Positions 27,151 to 35,610 of a stretch of DNA of 64,000 nt are shown piece after piece. Below the pieces are notes generated by a model, which worked only from the letters and a program-made list of their open reading frames with translations, made no database searches and was not told the origin of the DNA. Positions within the stretch are counted from its first letter, which is position 1. Every line of letters begins with the position of its first letter. The position numbers and the translations under genes were made by a program. The DNA lies in assembly GCF_026339995.1 (NCBI RefSeq), contig NZ_JAPEPT010000002.1, positions 1,059,501 to 1,123,500 on the forward strand. The letters run 5' to 3'. This DNA comes from Streptomyces sp. NBC_01481. Its GTDB lineage: Bacteria > Actinomycetota > Actinomycetes > Streptomycetales > Streptomycetaceae.

Positions 27151-28653
27151 CTAAGGGGCGTCGGGGATCTGCTGGTCGGCCTGGTTCCTGCGCGGCAGGG
27201 CGTCGATTTCCGTGATCCGCTCGCCGTACGCGCCGAGCAGCGCTTCCCAGTCCCGCTTCACACTGCCCAGCCTGAGCGTGGGAAATGTCACGCTGTGTCC
27301 GAGCCCGCTGCGCAGAGCGCTGCCCCCGTCCGTGAAGACCAGCCGGACGACCAGGGCGCCGAGGCCCGCGCTCGCCAGCTGGACCGAGCCCGACAGCAAC
27401 GACACTCCGTCGCCCGCGAGCTGGAGCGAGAGGCCGGCCGACTCGAGTACGAGGGCCATCCCGATCTCGCGCTGGAAACCTTTCTCCGAGCGGCCGAGCT
27501 TCCGCGCCTTGCGCAGCATCTTCGCGTGCAGCTCGGCGATTTCGGTGGTCGCGCCCGTGAACGCGTCGGAATCGGGGACACGTCCGTGCGCGAAGCCGCC
27601 CCGCACGAAACCGTTGAGCGCGTCGATGTAGGCGCGCCACTCCTCTTCGCGGCGCAGCGCGGTGATGTCGGAAAGGCCGAGAGCCGCATAGGAGTTGGGC
27701 CCGTCCACGGCCCGGTGCAGGGAGTCGGCGAAGACGTCGCGCAGCAGCCTGCCGAGCGCCTCCGGGTCGGCCACGGGCGACCGCTCGGCCTCACCGAGCT
27801 CCTGCAGGGCACTGCGCGCCGGCGAATCGGGCGGGGTCAGCGCGATCAGACCGCTCGCCTTGGGAACACCCACGCTGTACAGCAGGTCGATCAGCTGCTT
27901 CGCGGGGAGTACGTCCTCCCCCTCCCGGAGCAGCTGCTCGTGCGGCTCGGACCCCGGACGGCAGAGGAACTGCTGGTAGACGGCATTGCGGGTGATGTCC
28001 TTGTCCGGGTCCTGCTCGCCCGCCCAGTCGTAGATGTCCTTGAGGACTCCCTCCCGCAGCGCCCTGGCGCGCTCCTGCGAAATCCCTAAGTCCTTGGCGA
28101 GCTGCGGGATCTTCAGGCGGCGCAGCGTGGACAGGCTCGTCGAGAAGTAGTTGCTGACCTTCTCGGTCTCTTCCCTGTTGGTGTCGTCGTCCCAGTCGAA
28201 GCGGACGCAGGCGGGCTCCGCCTCGTCGGCGAGCAGCCGCCGCCACGACTGCTGTACCTGCCGGTCCTTGCTCCAGGCGGCCTCCTCGCCCGGATCCCGT
28301 TCCCGGTAGAGGTAGGGCACCAGGGCACGGTCGTTGAGCAGCCGGACGAAGGCCTCGCGCTCGGCGGGTTCGATGCCGGGGCGGTAGTTGCGGTAGAGCG
28401 CTTCGTTGTTGAGGAAATACGCGCGATTGACCACGAGCGTCCCGCTGTTGACGAGCGAGCGGCGCAGCTCGGCGGAGGCGGCGTCAACGGCCTCGGAAGT
28501 ACTGCCCTTTGTGGCGTGGGGTCGTTGCTGAGCGGCGGCGAGATCCGGTGGCAGCCACTGGTTGTCCAGGGCTTGCGCCATCACGGGGTAGTCGGTGAGG
28601 TCCCCGAAGGTCAGTTGATTGCTTGCCCGTGCGGACTCGGCCCGGTCGGTCAC
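27151..28653 (-). CDS. Unknown 500-residue protein, possible accessory gene
   Basis: I do not recognise this family. The 500-residue protein is soluble for most of its length, largely helical and charged. It has a conserved-looking N-terminal block (SGTLVVNRAYFLNNEALYRN) and a central helical segment with DLGISQERARALREGVLKDI. A more hydrophobic stretch at about 405-445 (SLQLAGDGVSLLSGSVQLAS, GALVVRLVFT) could insert in or touch a membrane. The GTG at 28653 has GAGGGAGAT upstream. It ends next to the repeat cluster at 27002-27150 and sits alone between housekeeping genes, which suggests an acquired single-gene insertion, perhaps defence-related; that is inference. Confidence 0.7.
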   Translation of the reverse strand: MTDRAESARASNQLTFGDLTDYPVMAQALDNQWLPPDLAAAQQRPHATKGSTSEAVDAASAELRRSLVNSGTLVVNRAYFLNNEALYRNYRPGIEPAEREAFVRLLNDRALVPYLYRERDPGEEAAWSKDRQVQQSWRRLLADEAEPACVRFDWDDDTNREETEKVSNYFSTSLSTLRRLKIPQLAKDLGISQERARALREGVLKDIYDWAGEQDPDKDITRNAVYQQFLCRPGSEPHEQLLREGEDVLPAKQLIDLLYSVGVPKASGLIALTPPDSPARSALQELGEAERSPVADPEALGRLLRDVFADSLHRAVDGPNSYAALGLSDITALRREEEWRAYIDALNGFVRGGFAHGRVPDSDAFTGATTEIAELHAKMLRKARKLGRSEKGFQREIGMALVLESAGLSLQLAGDGVSLLSGSVQLASAGLGALVVRLVFTDGGSALRSGLGHSVTFPTLRLGSVKRDWEALLGAYGERITEIDALPRRNQADQQIPDAP

Positions 28654-28840
28654 TGGTGATCTCCCTCTGAGGCGACGGATTCACATTCTTCTGCCAACTG
28701 CGGTGATCGTCATACGAATTGGCGCATCGGCCACGAACGGGCCACGCCGACCGCAATGATCTTGACGGAAAGGACCTTGACGGGTCTCGGACAGATAGGG
28801 GCCTTCGGGGCAGTGTCCTAAAGACAGGTCACTCGGTTAG

Positions 28841-30523
28841 ATGAGTGTGGACACCAGAACGCCCCGGCCCGGGTTCGATGATCAGCCTGCGCTGAGCATG
28901 GTCAAGGTGGACTGCGATCCCGCGCAGGTCATCGTGAACCACGCCAGCTTCCGGGTGCGGCTCGCCCAGAGCCCGCGCCCCGCACGTGCCCTGGCGGACA
29001 CCGCACGGATCCCCGTCGCCGGCGCGGCGGGGCGGCGACGGGCGCCCGTCGTGTGGAGCGGCAGGTCGGCGCCGGGGGACGTCGGCGCGACCGGTCTGCT
29101 CCAGGCCGTGCGCAACTCCACCGCGGAGCGCGACGCCTTCGGTACCGACGCCTTCGACACGGGCGCGCTCGACTCCGGTGGCTACGACTCCGGCGGCTTC
29201 GACCGCGGAGCGTACGACTCCGGCGCGACGCAGGTCATCCCACGGATCGACCTCGCCGCCGGCCGTGCCACCGAGACCGCGCACACGCCCGTCGTGGGCG
29301 GACCCGGGTCCGGCGGCTCCGGCAGGCCGCTGCTGCCCCCCATGCGCAAGGCTGTCGGCGCGTACGACTCGTACCAGCCCTACGGCCAGGAGCCGTACGA
29401 GGACGAGGAGTTCGAGGCCGGCAGGCGCGGCGAGAGCTCCGTACAACGGCACGGCGCAGACGCCGTGCGGCACGCTTACTACCCCGGGCGGCGCATGAAC
29501 CTCGGCGTGGTGCTGCTGCCCATGCGGGTGTTCCTCGGCTTCATCTCCATCTACGCCGGAATGGGCAAGCTCTGCGACCCCGTCTACTTCGACGGCGGCG
29601 AACGCGGCTCGATGGTGAAGTGGCTCCACTCCCTCAACCCGTGGGGCCTCGCCGAACCGCTGCGCGACTTCGCGCTGTCCCACCCCGTCGGGGCGGGCCT
29701 CACCGTCGCCTTCCTCCAGGTCGTCGTCGGCGTCCTGACCGTGCTGGGACTGTGGCAGCGGGTCGCGGCGGTCATCGGCGCGCTGCTGTCGGCGGCGCTG
29801 ATCCTCACCGTGAGCTGGAAGACCGTTCCGGCGTACGACGCGCCCGACATCATCTACCTCGCCGCCTGGTCCCCGCTGATCATCGCGGGCGCCCCCGTCT
29901 ACTCCGTCGACGGACGGCTCGCCGGAGAGGCCTGGCGCAAGCTCGGGCCGCGCTCCGAACTGTGGGAACTGCGCCGGCGCGTACTGCGGCGCGGCACCGT
30001 CGTCGCCTCCGTCGTGGTCGGCCTCACCCTGCTGATCGGCTCCGTGCTCGGCGGGGCGGTGCGCTCCTCCGACATGGTGACCGTGCCGGGGCCCAACCAG
30101 GACCCGACCAACCACCTTCCCGGATCCCCGCTGCCGCAGGAGTCCAGCGGCGAGCGCAGCTCCTCCGGCACCCGCGGCGGCGACGGCACGCCGTCACCGT
30201 CCGAGAGCAGCACCCCCAGGGCCGAGAAGGCGACCCCCTCCAAGGAGGCCGTCCGCGAGACCGGCACGATCGGCGATCAGCCGAGCCAGACGCAGGGCAC
30301 GGGACAGCAGCCGCCGGGACAGTCCGAGCCCGTGGAGCCGCCGTCCAGCAGCTCCGGTCCCTCGTCCAGCGGCGGCACCGGCACGGGCAGCGGCGGAGGC
30401 TCCGGCAGCGGGGACGGTTCCGGTGGGGGCAGCGTCAGCGGCGGCAGCTCCGGAGGCTCGGGCGGTTCTGGCACCTCGGGCGGCTCCGGCGGCGGCCGAG
30501 TGATCGGCGGACTGCTCGGCTGA
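28841..30523 (+). CDS. DoxX family membrane protein with long disordered tails
   Basis: A 560-residue protein. The N-terminal 210 residues are cytoplasmic and low complexity (ALDSGGYDSGGFDRGAYDSG). A DoxX-type four-helix membrane domain covers about 222-345 (VVLLPMRVFLGFISIYAGMG, then GAGLTVAFLQVVVGVLTVLG). A further helix near 390-415 leads to a Ser/Gly/Pro tail ending in GGSGG repeats. DoxX-like proteins associate with thiol and redox homeostasis in actinobacteria; the role of the extensions is unknown. The ATG follows TTAG directly and may be leaderless. Confidence 0.84.
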   Translation: MSVDTRTPRPGFDDQPALSMVKVDCDPAQVIVNHASFRVRLAQSPRPARALADTARIPVAGAAGRRRAPVVWSGRSAPGDVGATGLLQAVRNSTAERDAFGTDAFDTGALDSGGYDSGGFDRGAYDSGATQVIPRIDLAAGRATETAHTPVVGGPGSGGSGRPLLPPMRKAVGAYDSYQPYGQEPYEDEEFEAGRRGESSVQRHGADAVRHAYYPGRRMNLGVVLLPMRVFLGFISIYAGMGKLCDPVYFDGGERGSMVKWLHSLNPWGLAEPLRDFALSHPVGAGLTVAFLQVVVGVLTVLGLWQRVAAVIGALLSAALILTVSWKTVPAYDAPDIIYLAAWSPLIIAGAPVYSVDGRLAGEAWRKLGPRSELWELRRRVLRRGTVVASVVVGLTLLIGSVLGGAVRSSDMVTVPGPNQDPTNHLPGSPLPQESSGERSSSGTRGGDGTPSPSESSTPRAEKATPSKEAVRETGTIGDQPSQTQGTGQQPPGQSEPVEPPSSSSGPSSSGGTGTGSGGGSGSGDGSGGGSVSGGSSGGSGGSGTSGGSGGGRVIGGLLG

Positions 30524-30577
30524 GTCCGCGTAGCCGAGTCTGCGTAACTGAGTCCGCGTAACTGAGTCCGCGTACGA
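30522..30577 (+). repeat. Four tandem 14-bp repeats at the DoxX stop codon
   Basis: GAGTCCGCGTAACT-like units start at 30522, 30536, 30550 and 30564 with one or two changes each. The first unit includes the last two bases of the DoxX TGA stop. Confidence 0.8.
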
Positions 30578-30580
30578 CGA

Positions 30581-30616
30581 AAGGGGCGGCCACCGTGACC
30601 ACGGTGGCCGCCCCTT
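30581..30616. terminator. Bidirectional terminator between DoxX and nucleotidyltransferase genes
   Basis: AAGGGGCGGCCACCGT pairs perfectly with its complement around GACC, between convergent genes. Confidence 0.88.
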
Positions 30617-30628
30617 CGGTGTGATCCC

Positions 30629-31351
30629 TCAACGCGCCTGCCCGGCAAGCTCCTTGGCTGCCTCAGTCAGGTCCTTGGCGGTGTCGATCGCCCGCCAGTA
30701 CGCGCCCTGAGGCAGCGGGAAACCGGCCAGACGGCGATCACGCGCGAGACGGGGGAAGGTAGTGCGCTCATGGTCGCCCTTGTCGGGCAGCAGCGCTGTG
30801 AAGGCCGCGGAGAAGACGTACACACCCGCGTTGATGAGATACGGCGACGGCGGGGACTCGACGAAGTCCGTGATGTGCCCGAAGGTGTCCGTCTCGACCG
30901 CTCCCCAGGGGATCCGGGGGCGGGCGAGCGCGAGCGTGGCGATCGCGTCCCGCTCGCCGTGGAAGGCGGCCATCTCGCGCAGCGAGAAGCGGGTCCAGAT
31001 GTCGCCGTTGGTGGCGTACCAGGGCTGGTCCGGATGCGGGAGATGGGCGGCGGCGTACTTGAGGCCGCCGCCCCGGCCCAGCGGCTCCGTCTCGACGACC
31101 GTGGTCACCCGCAGCGGCAGATCGGCGCTCTCCAGCCACTGCTGGAGAACCTCGGCGAGATGACCGCAGGAGACGACGGCGTCGGTGACGCCCTCGGCGG
31201 CGAGCCAGGCAAGCTGATGGCCGATGATCGGGGTCCCGGTCCCCGGGATCTCGACCATCGGCTTGGGGCGGTCATCGGTGTACGGGCGCAGCCGCGAGCC
31301 CTGGCCGCCCGCCAGGACCACGGCCTGCGTCGGATACGTAGGCGTATGCAT
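30629..31351 (-). CDS. NDP-sugar nucleotidyltransferase
   Basis: A 240-residue sugar-nucleotide transferase. It has the N-terminal signature VVLAGGQGSRLRPYTDDRPK, the catalytic Lys within PKPMVEIPG, and the metal/product site around WYATNGDIWT and INAGVYVFS. It lacks the left-handed beta-helix of GlmU-type proteins, so it is a short glucose-1-phosphate or mannose-1-phosphate transferase-like enzyme; the exact sugar is unknown. The ATG at 31351 lies 55 bases downstream of the secreted protein gene stop at 31406. Confidence 0.88.
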   Translation of the reverse strand: MHTPTYPTQAVVLAGGQGSRLRPYTDDRPKPMVEIPGTGTPIIGHQLAWLAAEGVTDAVVSCGHLAEVLQQWLESADLPLRVTTVVETEPLGRGGGLKYAAAHLPHPDQPWYATNGDIWTRFSLREMAAFHGERDAIATLALARPRIPWGAVETDTFGHITDFVESPPSPYLINAGVYVFSAAFTALLPDKGDHERTTFPRLARDRRLAGFPLPQGAYWRAIDTAKDLTEAAKELAGQAR

Positions 31352-31405
31352 GCCGTGAACGATATGCGGCGAGGGGGAGGAGGTGTCACACCCCTCGCCC
31401 CGCGG

Positions 31406-31828
31406 TCACCTCCCCTGGGTCTGCTGGGCGACGCCGCTCGCGAAGGAGATGTCGCACACGGGGCGGGAGAAGGTCAGCGCGCGCGTGGGGCCGTACTTCT
31501 CGACGGCGGCGCGGCCGAGCGCGCGGGCGAGCGACATGCAGTGCCGGGCGAGCGAGGGGCGCTCCTCGACCGTGCGCTGCAGGTGGGTGAGGGCGGAGCT
31601 CGCGCCCTTCTCCTGAAGCTCGGTGAGGAGGCGGTCGCGCAGAAGGTCCTGCGGAGCGCGCGACTTGGCGCGTACGGAGACGTTCTCCGAGGACGCGGTG
31701 AGCATCTGCGACTCGGTGTTGTGCCCTGCCCACGGGACGCTGGTGACCGCGAGGGTTCCGGAAAGCACCAGGACGACGGGCAGAACGAGAGCGAGAGTGC
31801 GGCCGATTCGGCGGGCTGTGTGGGTCAC
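31406..31828 (-). CDS. Secreted or membrane-anchored hypothetical protein
   Basis: A 140-residue protein with an N-terminal hydrophobic segment (residues 10-30, TLALVLPVVLVLSGTLAVTS) that is a signal peptide or anchor. A helical extracytoplasmic domain contains two cysteines (ARHCMSLARAL and SRPVCDISFA). I recognise no family. The GTG at 31828 follows a TACGCT-like -10 element closely and may be leaderless. Confidence 0.68.
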   Translation of the reverse strand: MTHTARRIGRTLALVLPVVLVLSGTLAVTSVPWAGHNTESQMLTASSENVSVRAKSRAPQDLLRDRLLTELQEKGASSALTHLQRTVEERPSLARHCMSLARALGRAAVEKYGPTRALTFSRPVCDISFASGVAQQTQGR

Positions 31829-32008
31829 GCGAGCGAGCGTAGCGGTCAGTAATGATTTGGCGACATTTAGTCACTCGGGCGGGGGATGGTTCGAAGCTGC
31901 TTTTCGAATCCGGCGTTGACGTACGGGCTCGAAAGGTCATGGAATCACCGAAGTGTCAGGGTGTGGCGGGGTGTGCCGGGGTGTGCCGGGGTATTTGTCG
32001 ACATACGA

Positions 32009-32040
32009 GAACGGCCCCGCACCGAAATGCGGGGCCGTTC
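32009..32040 (-). terminator. Terminator downstream of msiK
   Basis: GAACGGCCCCGCA and its perfect complement form a 13-bp stem with loop CCGAAA, 34 bases after the msiK stop. GTGTGCCGGG-type tandem repeats lie just to the left (about 31960-31992). Confidence 0.85.
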
Positions 32041-32073
32041 TGCCGAGTTGGGTTCTGCCGGGCCGGCAGGGGA

Positions 32074-33210
32074 TCAGTCGCTGAGACGCTCACCCGTCGA
32101 GGTCGAGAACACGTGGATCTCACCCGGACGCGGCACGACATGCAGCTCGGCACCCTTGTCCGGCACGGAACGCCCGCCGACCCGCACGACCAGGTCCTTG
32201 TGCTCGCCGCCGACCTGGGCGGAGCCGTAGACGTAGCCGTCGGCGCCGAGCTCCTCGACGACGTTCACGGACACGGCGAGACCGGCCGGGGCGTCCTCGG
32301 TGTCCTTGGAAAGAGACTTGGCCGCCGAGCCGTTGAGCTCGACCACGTCGAAGTGCTCGGGACGGACGCCGACCGTGACCGTACGGTCGCCCTTGTCCGC
32401 GGCGGCGGACAGCGCCTCACGCGAGATCGGGACGACGCTGTTGCCGAACTTCACACCGCCGTCGGTGATCGGGACCTCGACCAGGTTCATGGCCGGGGAG
32501 CCGATGAAGCCGGCGACGAAGAGATTGGCCGGGCGGTCGTACATGCTGCGCGGCGAGTCGACCTGCTGCAGCAGACCGTCCTTGAGGACAGCGACACGGT
32601 CACCCATGGTCATGGCCTCGACCTGGTCGTGCGTGACGTACACCGTGGTGATGCCCAGACGGCGCTGGAGGCTGGCGATCTGTGTACGCGTCGAGACACG
32701 CAGCTTGGCGTCGAGGTTCGACAGCGGCTCGTCCATGAGGAAGACCTGCGGCTCCCGCACGATGGCCCGCCCCATGGCGACACGCTGCCGCTGACCACCG
32801 GAGAGCGCCTTGGGCTTGCGGTCGAGGTAATCGGAGAGGTCGAGGATCTTGGCGGCCTCTTCGACCTTCTTGCGGATGTCGCTCTTGTTGACGCCGGCGA
32901 TCTTGAGGGCGAAGCCCATGTTGTCGGCGACGGACATGTGCGGGTAGAGCGCGTAGTTCTGGAACACCATGGCGATGTCCCGGTCCTTGGGCGGCAGGTG
33001 CGTGACGTCGCGGTCACCGATGCGGATGGATCCGGCGTTGACGTCCTCGAGACCGGCGAGCATGCGCAGGGAGGTCGACTTCCCGCAGCCGGAGGGACCG
33101 ACGAGGACGAGGAATTCGCCGTCCTGCGTCTCGATCTCGAGCTGATCGACGGCGGGCTTGTCGGTGCCCGGATAGATCCGGGTCGCCTTGTCGAACGTGA
33201 CAGTGGCCAT
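32074..33210 (-). CDS. msiK: Multiple sugar import ABC ATPase MsiK
   Basis: A 378-residue CUT1-family ABC ATPase that energises several unlinked sugar importers in Streptomyces (cellobiose, maltose, chitobiose). It has Walker A GPSGCGKST (about 37-45), Q-loop MVFQNYALYPHMSV, signature LSGGQRQRVAMGRA, Walker B VFLMDEPLSNLDA, and H-loop YVTHDQVEAM. The C-terminal regulatory OB domains cover about 240-378. ATG 33210 follows AGGAGAA. No permease is adjacent, as expected for a shared ATPase. A dre-like site lies upstream at 33262-33277. Confidence 0.95.
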   Translation of the reverse strand: MATVTFDKATRIYPGTDKPAVDQLEIETQDGEFLVLVGPSGCGKSTSLRMLAGLEDVNAGSIRIGDRDVTHLPPKDRDIAMVFQNYALYPHMSVADNMGFALKIAGVNKSDIRKKVEEAAKILDLSDYLDRKPKALSGGQRQRVAMGRAIVREPQVFLMDEPLSNLDAKLRVSTRTQIASLQRRLGITTVYVTHDQVEAMTMGDRVAVLKDGLLQQVDSPRSMYDRPANLFVAGFIGSPAMNLVEVPITDGGVKFGNSVVPISREALSAAADKGDRTVTVGVRPEHFDVVELNGSAAKSLSKDTEDAPAGLAVSVNVVEELGADGYVYGSAQVGGEHKDLVVRVGGRSVPDKGAELHVVPRPGEIHVFSTSTGERLSD

Positions 33211-33261
33211 GGTGATGTTCTCCTTCACCGGCAGGAACGTGCCGGACGATCCGAGTAAGGG

Positions 33262-33277
33262 AGTGGTGTAGTCCACC
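33262..33277. promoter_or_regulatory. DasR-responsive element (dre)-like site upstream of msiK
   Basis: AGTGGTGTAGTCCACC matches the dre consensus AGTGGTCTAGACCACT at 13 of 16 positions. It lies 52 bases upstream of the msiK start. DasR is the GlcNAc-responsive GntR repressor of Streptomyces. Confidence 0.7.
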
Positions 33278-33389
33278 TGTGGTGAACCTTCCGTGACGCT
33301 ACCTGGCGTTGTCCGATCTGTCAGTAGCGGGACGGTGAGGAAATTTTCGACCGGGACGGGTGACCGGTCCGGTTAGACTGCTCGAACGC

Positions 33390-33463
33390 GCCTCCTTAGC
33401 TCAGCTGGCCAGAGCAACGCACTTGTAATGCGTAGGTCGTCGGTTCGAATCCGACAGGGGGCT
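33390..33463 (+). tRNA. tRNA-Thr (anticodon TGT)
   Basis: A complete cloverleaf. Acceptor GCCTCCT pairs with AGGGGGC (one G-T pair), followed by discriminator T. The D arm is AGCTCAGCTGGCCAGAGC. The anticodon stem ACGCA/TGCGT has loop CTTGTAA with anticodon TGT. The T arm contains GGTTCGAATCC. CCA is not encoded. A hairpin at 33479-33503 ends the transcript. No integrase or duplicated 3-prime end was seen nearby. Confidence 0.96.
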
Positions 33464-33478
33464 CTCCTGCGACACGCC

Positions 33479-33503
33479 GGCCCGGACCCATCAGGTCCGG
33501 GCC
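33479..33503 (+). terminator. Terminator after tRNA-Thr
   Basis: GGCCCGGACC and GGTCCGGGCC form a perfect 10-bp stem with loop CATCA, 15 bases after the tRNA. Confidence 0.82.
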
Positions 33504-33616
33504 ACTCGCCCTGCCCGTTCCAGCAGCGCCGGGGGCAAGGGCTCTGAAGAGTGATCCCCGTGCGGTTCGGGGTGTTATGTCCTGATTCGCTGGCCTCGCT
33601 CGCCCATCGTGCGGGC

Positions 33617-34031
33617 ATGAGACGCACACGCATGACGACGCTGCTCTGCGTCGCGACGCTCATCGCCGCGAGTACCCAGTTCACGGTCTCCGCCTCCGCC
33701 ATGGACGGGCACGGGAAGAGCCGCCCGTGTGTCAGCTCCCCGCCGCCCAGGGGCGGCCCGGCCCGCGAGTGCTGCGGATCGCCGAGCAGGTCAAGAGCGA
33801 GCTGGATCTCAAGTCCGTGCTGCTGCGCGTCACCAGGGACGGCAGGGAGGTCATCACCGCCGCGCTCGGCGAGTCGATGACCGGCGTACCGGCCGAGCCC
33901 GGCATGCACTTCCGGGCCGGGTTTGTGGCGATCGCCCCCAGGCCATCGGCTCCGGTGAGCTGCTGTCCCGGAGCGCCTTCCGGGAGCAGCTGGATCCCGG
34001 CACGGTCGGCCTGGGGCCCTGAAAGCAGGGG
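33617..34031 (+). pseudogene. Serine hydrolase (beta-lactamase family) pseudogene
   Basis: The start codes a signal peptide (MRRTRMTTLLCVATLIAAST). A frame change near 33720 is needed to continue into a recognisable beta-lactamase/DD-peptidase N-terminal region (VLRIAEQVKSELDLKSVLLR, then FRAGFVAIA). A second frame change near 33930 leads into QAIGSGELLSRSAFREQLDP, which belongs far downstream in intact homologues. The catalytic SxxK region and most of the domain are missing. I infer an internal deletion plus frameshifts. Confidence 0.75.
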
Positions 34032-34049
34032 CAAGCCCCAGGGGACGCC

Positions 34050-35456
34050 TTAGTGGCGGCCCGCGATGCGGTCCGCCAGCTGGGCGATGCGGTTCGTCTG
34101 GGTCGAGTGGGCCGTTGATTCGCGGCGGTCCGCGGTGCGGTAGGCCGCGTACATCGTCCGGACGCCCAGCCAGCGCAGGGGTTCCGGTTCCCATTTGCGG
34201 ACCTTGTGGTTGACCCAGGGCAGCGTGGTGAGATCGGTGCCGCCCGATTGGCCCGAGTCCTGTTGGATCAGGTCGCGCAGGGTGCGGGCCGCGAGGTTGG
34301 TGGTGGCCACGCCCGAGCCGACGTAGCCGCCTGCCCAGCCGAGGCCGGTGGAGCGGTCCAGGGTGACGGTGGCGCACCAGTCGCGGGGGACTCCGAGGAC
34401 GCCGGACCAGGCGTGGTCGATGCGGACGCCCGCGGTGGTGGGGAAGAAGCGGACCAGGATGTCGCGGAGGGCTTCGACGGTGGCGGGCTGGGTGCGGCCG
34501 TCGTTGTCGGTGCGGGAGCCGTAGCGGTAGGGGACGCCGCGGCCGCCGAGGGCGATCCGGTTGTCGGCGGTGCGCTGGGCGTACATGTAGGCGTGGGCCA
34601 TGTCGCCGAGGGTTTCGCGGCCGTCCCAGCCGATGGTGTCCCAGACGGACTGGGGGAGGGGCTCGGTGGCGATCATGGAGGAGTTCATCGGGAGCCAGGA
34701 GCGCTTGTGGCCCTTGAGGTTCGCGGTGAAGCCTTCGGTGCAGCGCAGGATGTAGGGGGCGCGGACCGTGCCGTAGGGGGTCACCGCGTGCTTGGGCCTG
34801 ATTTCGGTGACGGGCGTCGATTCGTGGATCGTGACGCCCAGGGCTTCGACGGCCGCCGCCAGGCCCTTGATCAGCTTGACCGGGTGCAGGCGGGCGCCGT
34901 GCGGGGTCCATGTGGAGGCCACGGCGCCGGTGACGCGGATGCGGTCGGCTGTTTCGCGGGCGCCGAGCAGGACGCGGTCCTTCTCGCCGAAGGCGATCTC
35001 GACGGCGTGGAAGTTCTTCAGGCGGGTCAACTGGGCGGGGGTGTGGGCGACTTCGAGTACCCCGCCCTTGTGGATGTCGGCGTCGATGTTCTCTTCGGCC
35101 GCGACGCGGATGACTTCGTCGACGGTGTCGTTCATCGCCTGCTGGAGGCGGACGGCGGCGTCGTGGCCGTGGAGTCTGGCGTACCGGTCGCGGCCGGCGA
35201 TGCCGTTGTAGAGCCAGCCGCCGTTGCGGCCGGAGGCGCCGTAGCCGCAGAACTTGCCTTCGAGGACAGTGATGTTCAGGAAGGGGACGGCTTTCTTGAG
35301 GTAGTAGGCCGTCCACAGGCCGGTGTATCCGCCGCCGACGATGCAGACGTCCGCTGTGGCGTCGCCGGGGAGGGGTTCCCGGGGGACGGGGGTGCCTTCC
35401 TGTGCGTACCAGAACGATATGCCGCCGTTGACGGTGCTCGTACTGCTCGTGCTCAT
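34050..35456 (-). CDS. FAD-dependent oxidoreductase, DAO family
   Basis: A 468-residue flavoenzyme of the D-amino-acid oxidase/glycine oxidase superfamily. Its N-terminal FAD-binding Rossmann motif is DVCIVGGGYTGLWTAYYLKK (about 37-56). The GASGRNGGWL loop and C-terminal GLGWAGGYVGSGVATTNLA flavin contact are as in gamma-glutamylputrescine oxidase (PuuB)-like proteins. It probably oxidises an amine or amino acid. The ATG at 35456 was preferred (AGGGG upstream) over longer frames. Confidence 0.88.
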   Translation of the reverse strand: MSTSSTSTVNGGISFWYAQEGTPVPREPLPGDATADVCIVGGGYTGLWTAYYLKKAVPFLNITVLEGKFCGYGASGRNGGWLYNGIAGRDRYARLHGHDAAVRLQQAMNDTVDEVIRVAAEENIDADIHKGGVLEVAHTPAQLTRLKNFHAVEIAFGEKDRVLLGARETADRIRVTGAVASTWTPHGARLHPVKLIKGLAAAVEALGVTIHESTPVTEIRPKHAVTPYGTVRAPYILRCTEGFTANLKGHKRSWLPMNSSMIATEPLPQSVWDTIGWDGRETLGDMAHAYMYAQRTADNRIALGGRGVPYRYGSRTDNDGRTQPATVEALRDILVRFFPTTAGVRIDHAWSGVLGVPRDWCATVTLDRSTGLGWAGGYVGSGVATTNLAARTLRDLIQQDSGQSGGTDLTTLPWVNHKVRKWEPEPLRWLGVRTMYAAYRTADRRESTAHSTQTNRIAQLADRIAGRH

Positions 35457-35610
35457 GATGCCCCTGCTGCTCAGCGTGAGTGCGTGTGGCGGGAGGGTAC
35501 TCGCCCACCACTTCATCGTCGTACGCGGGACCGGTCGCCGCACTCGGCAGCAAGTGCCCATTGCCCGGAACTGCTGGCACGGCAGAGGGGCGGGCGGGCA
35601 GGCTGGCTTC

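Noticed and set aside
33390..34050. Integrative element inserted at tRNA-Thr
   Set aside because: No integrase, no duplicated tRNA 3-prime end and no att-like repeat is visible; only one decayed gene lies next to it.
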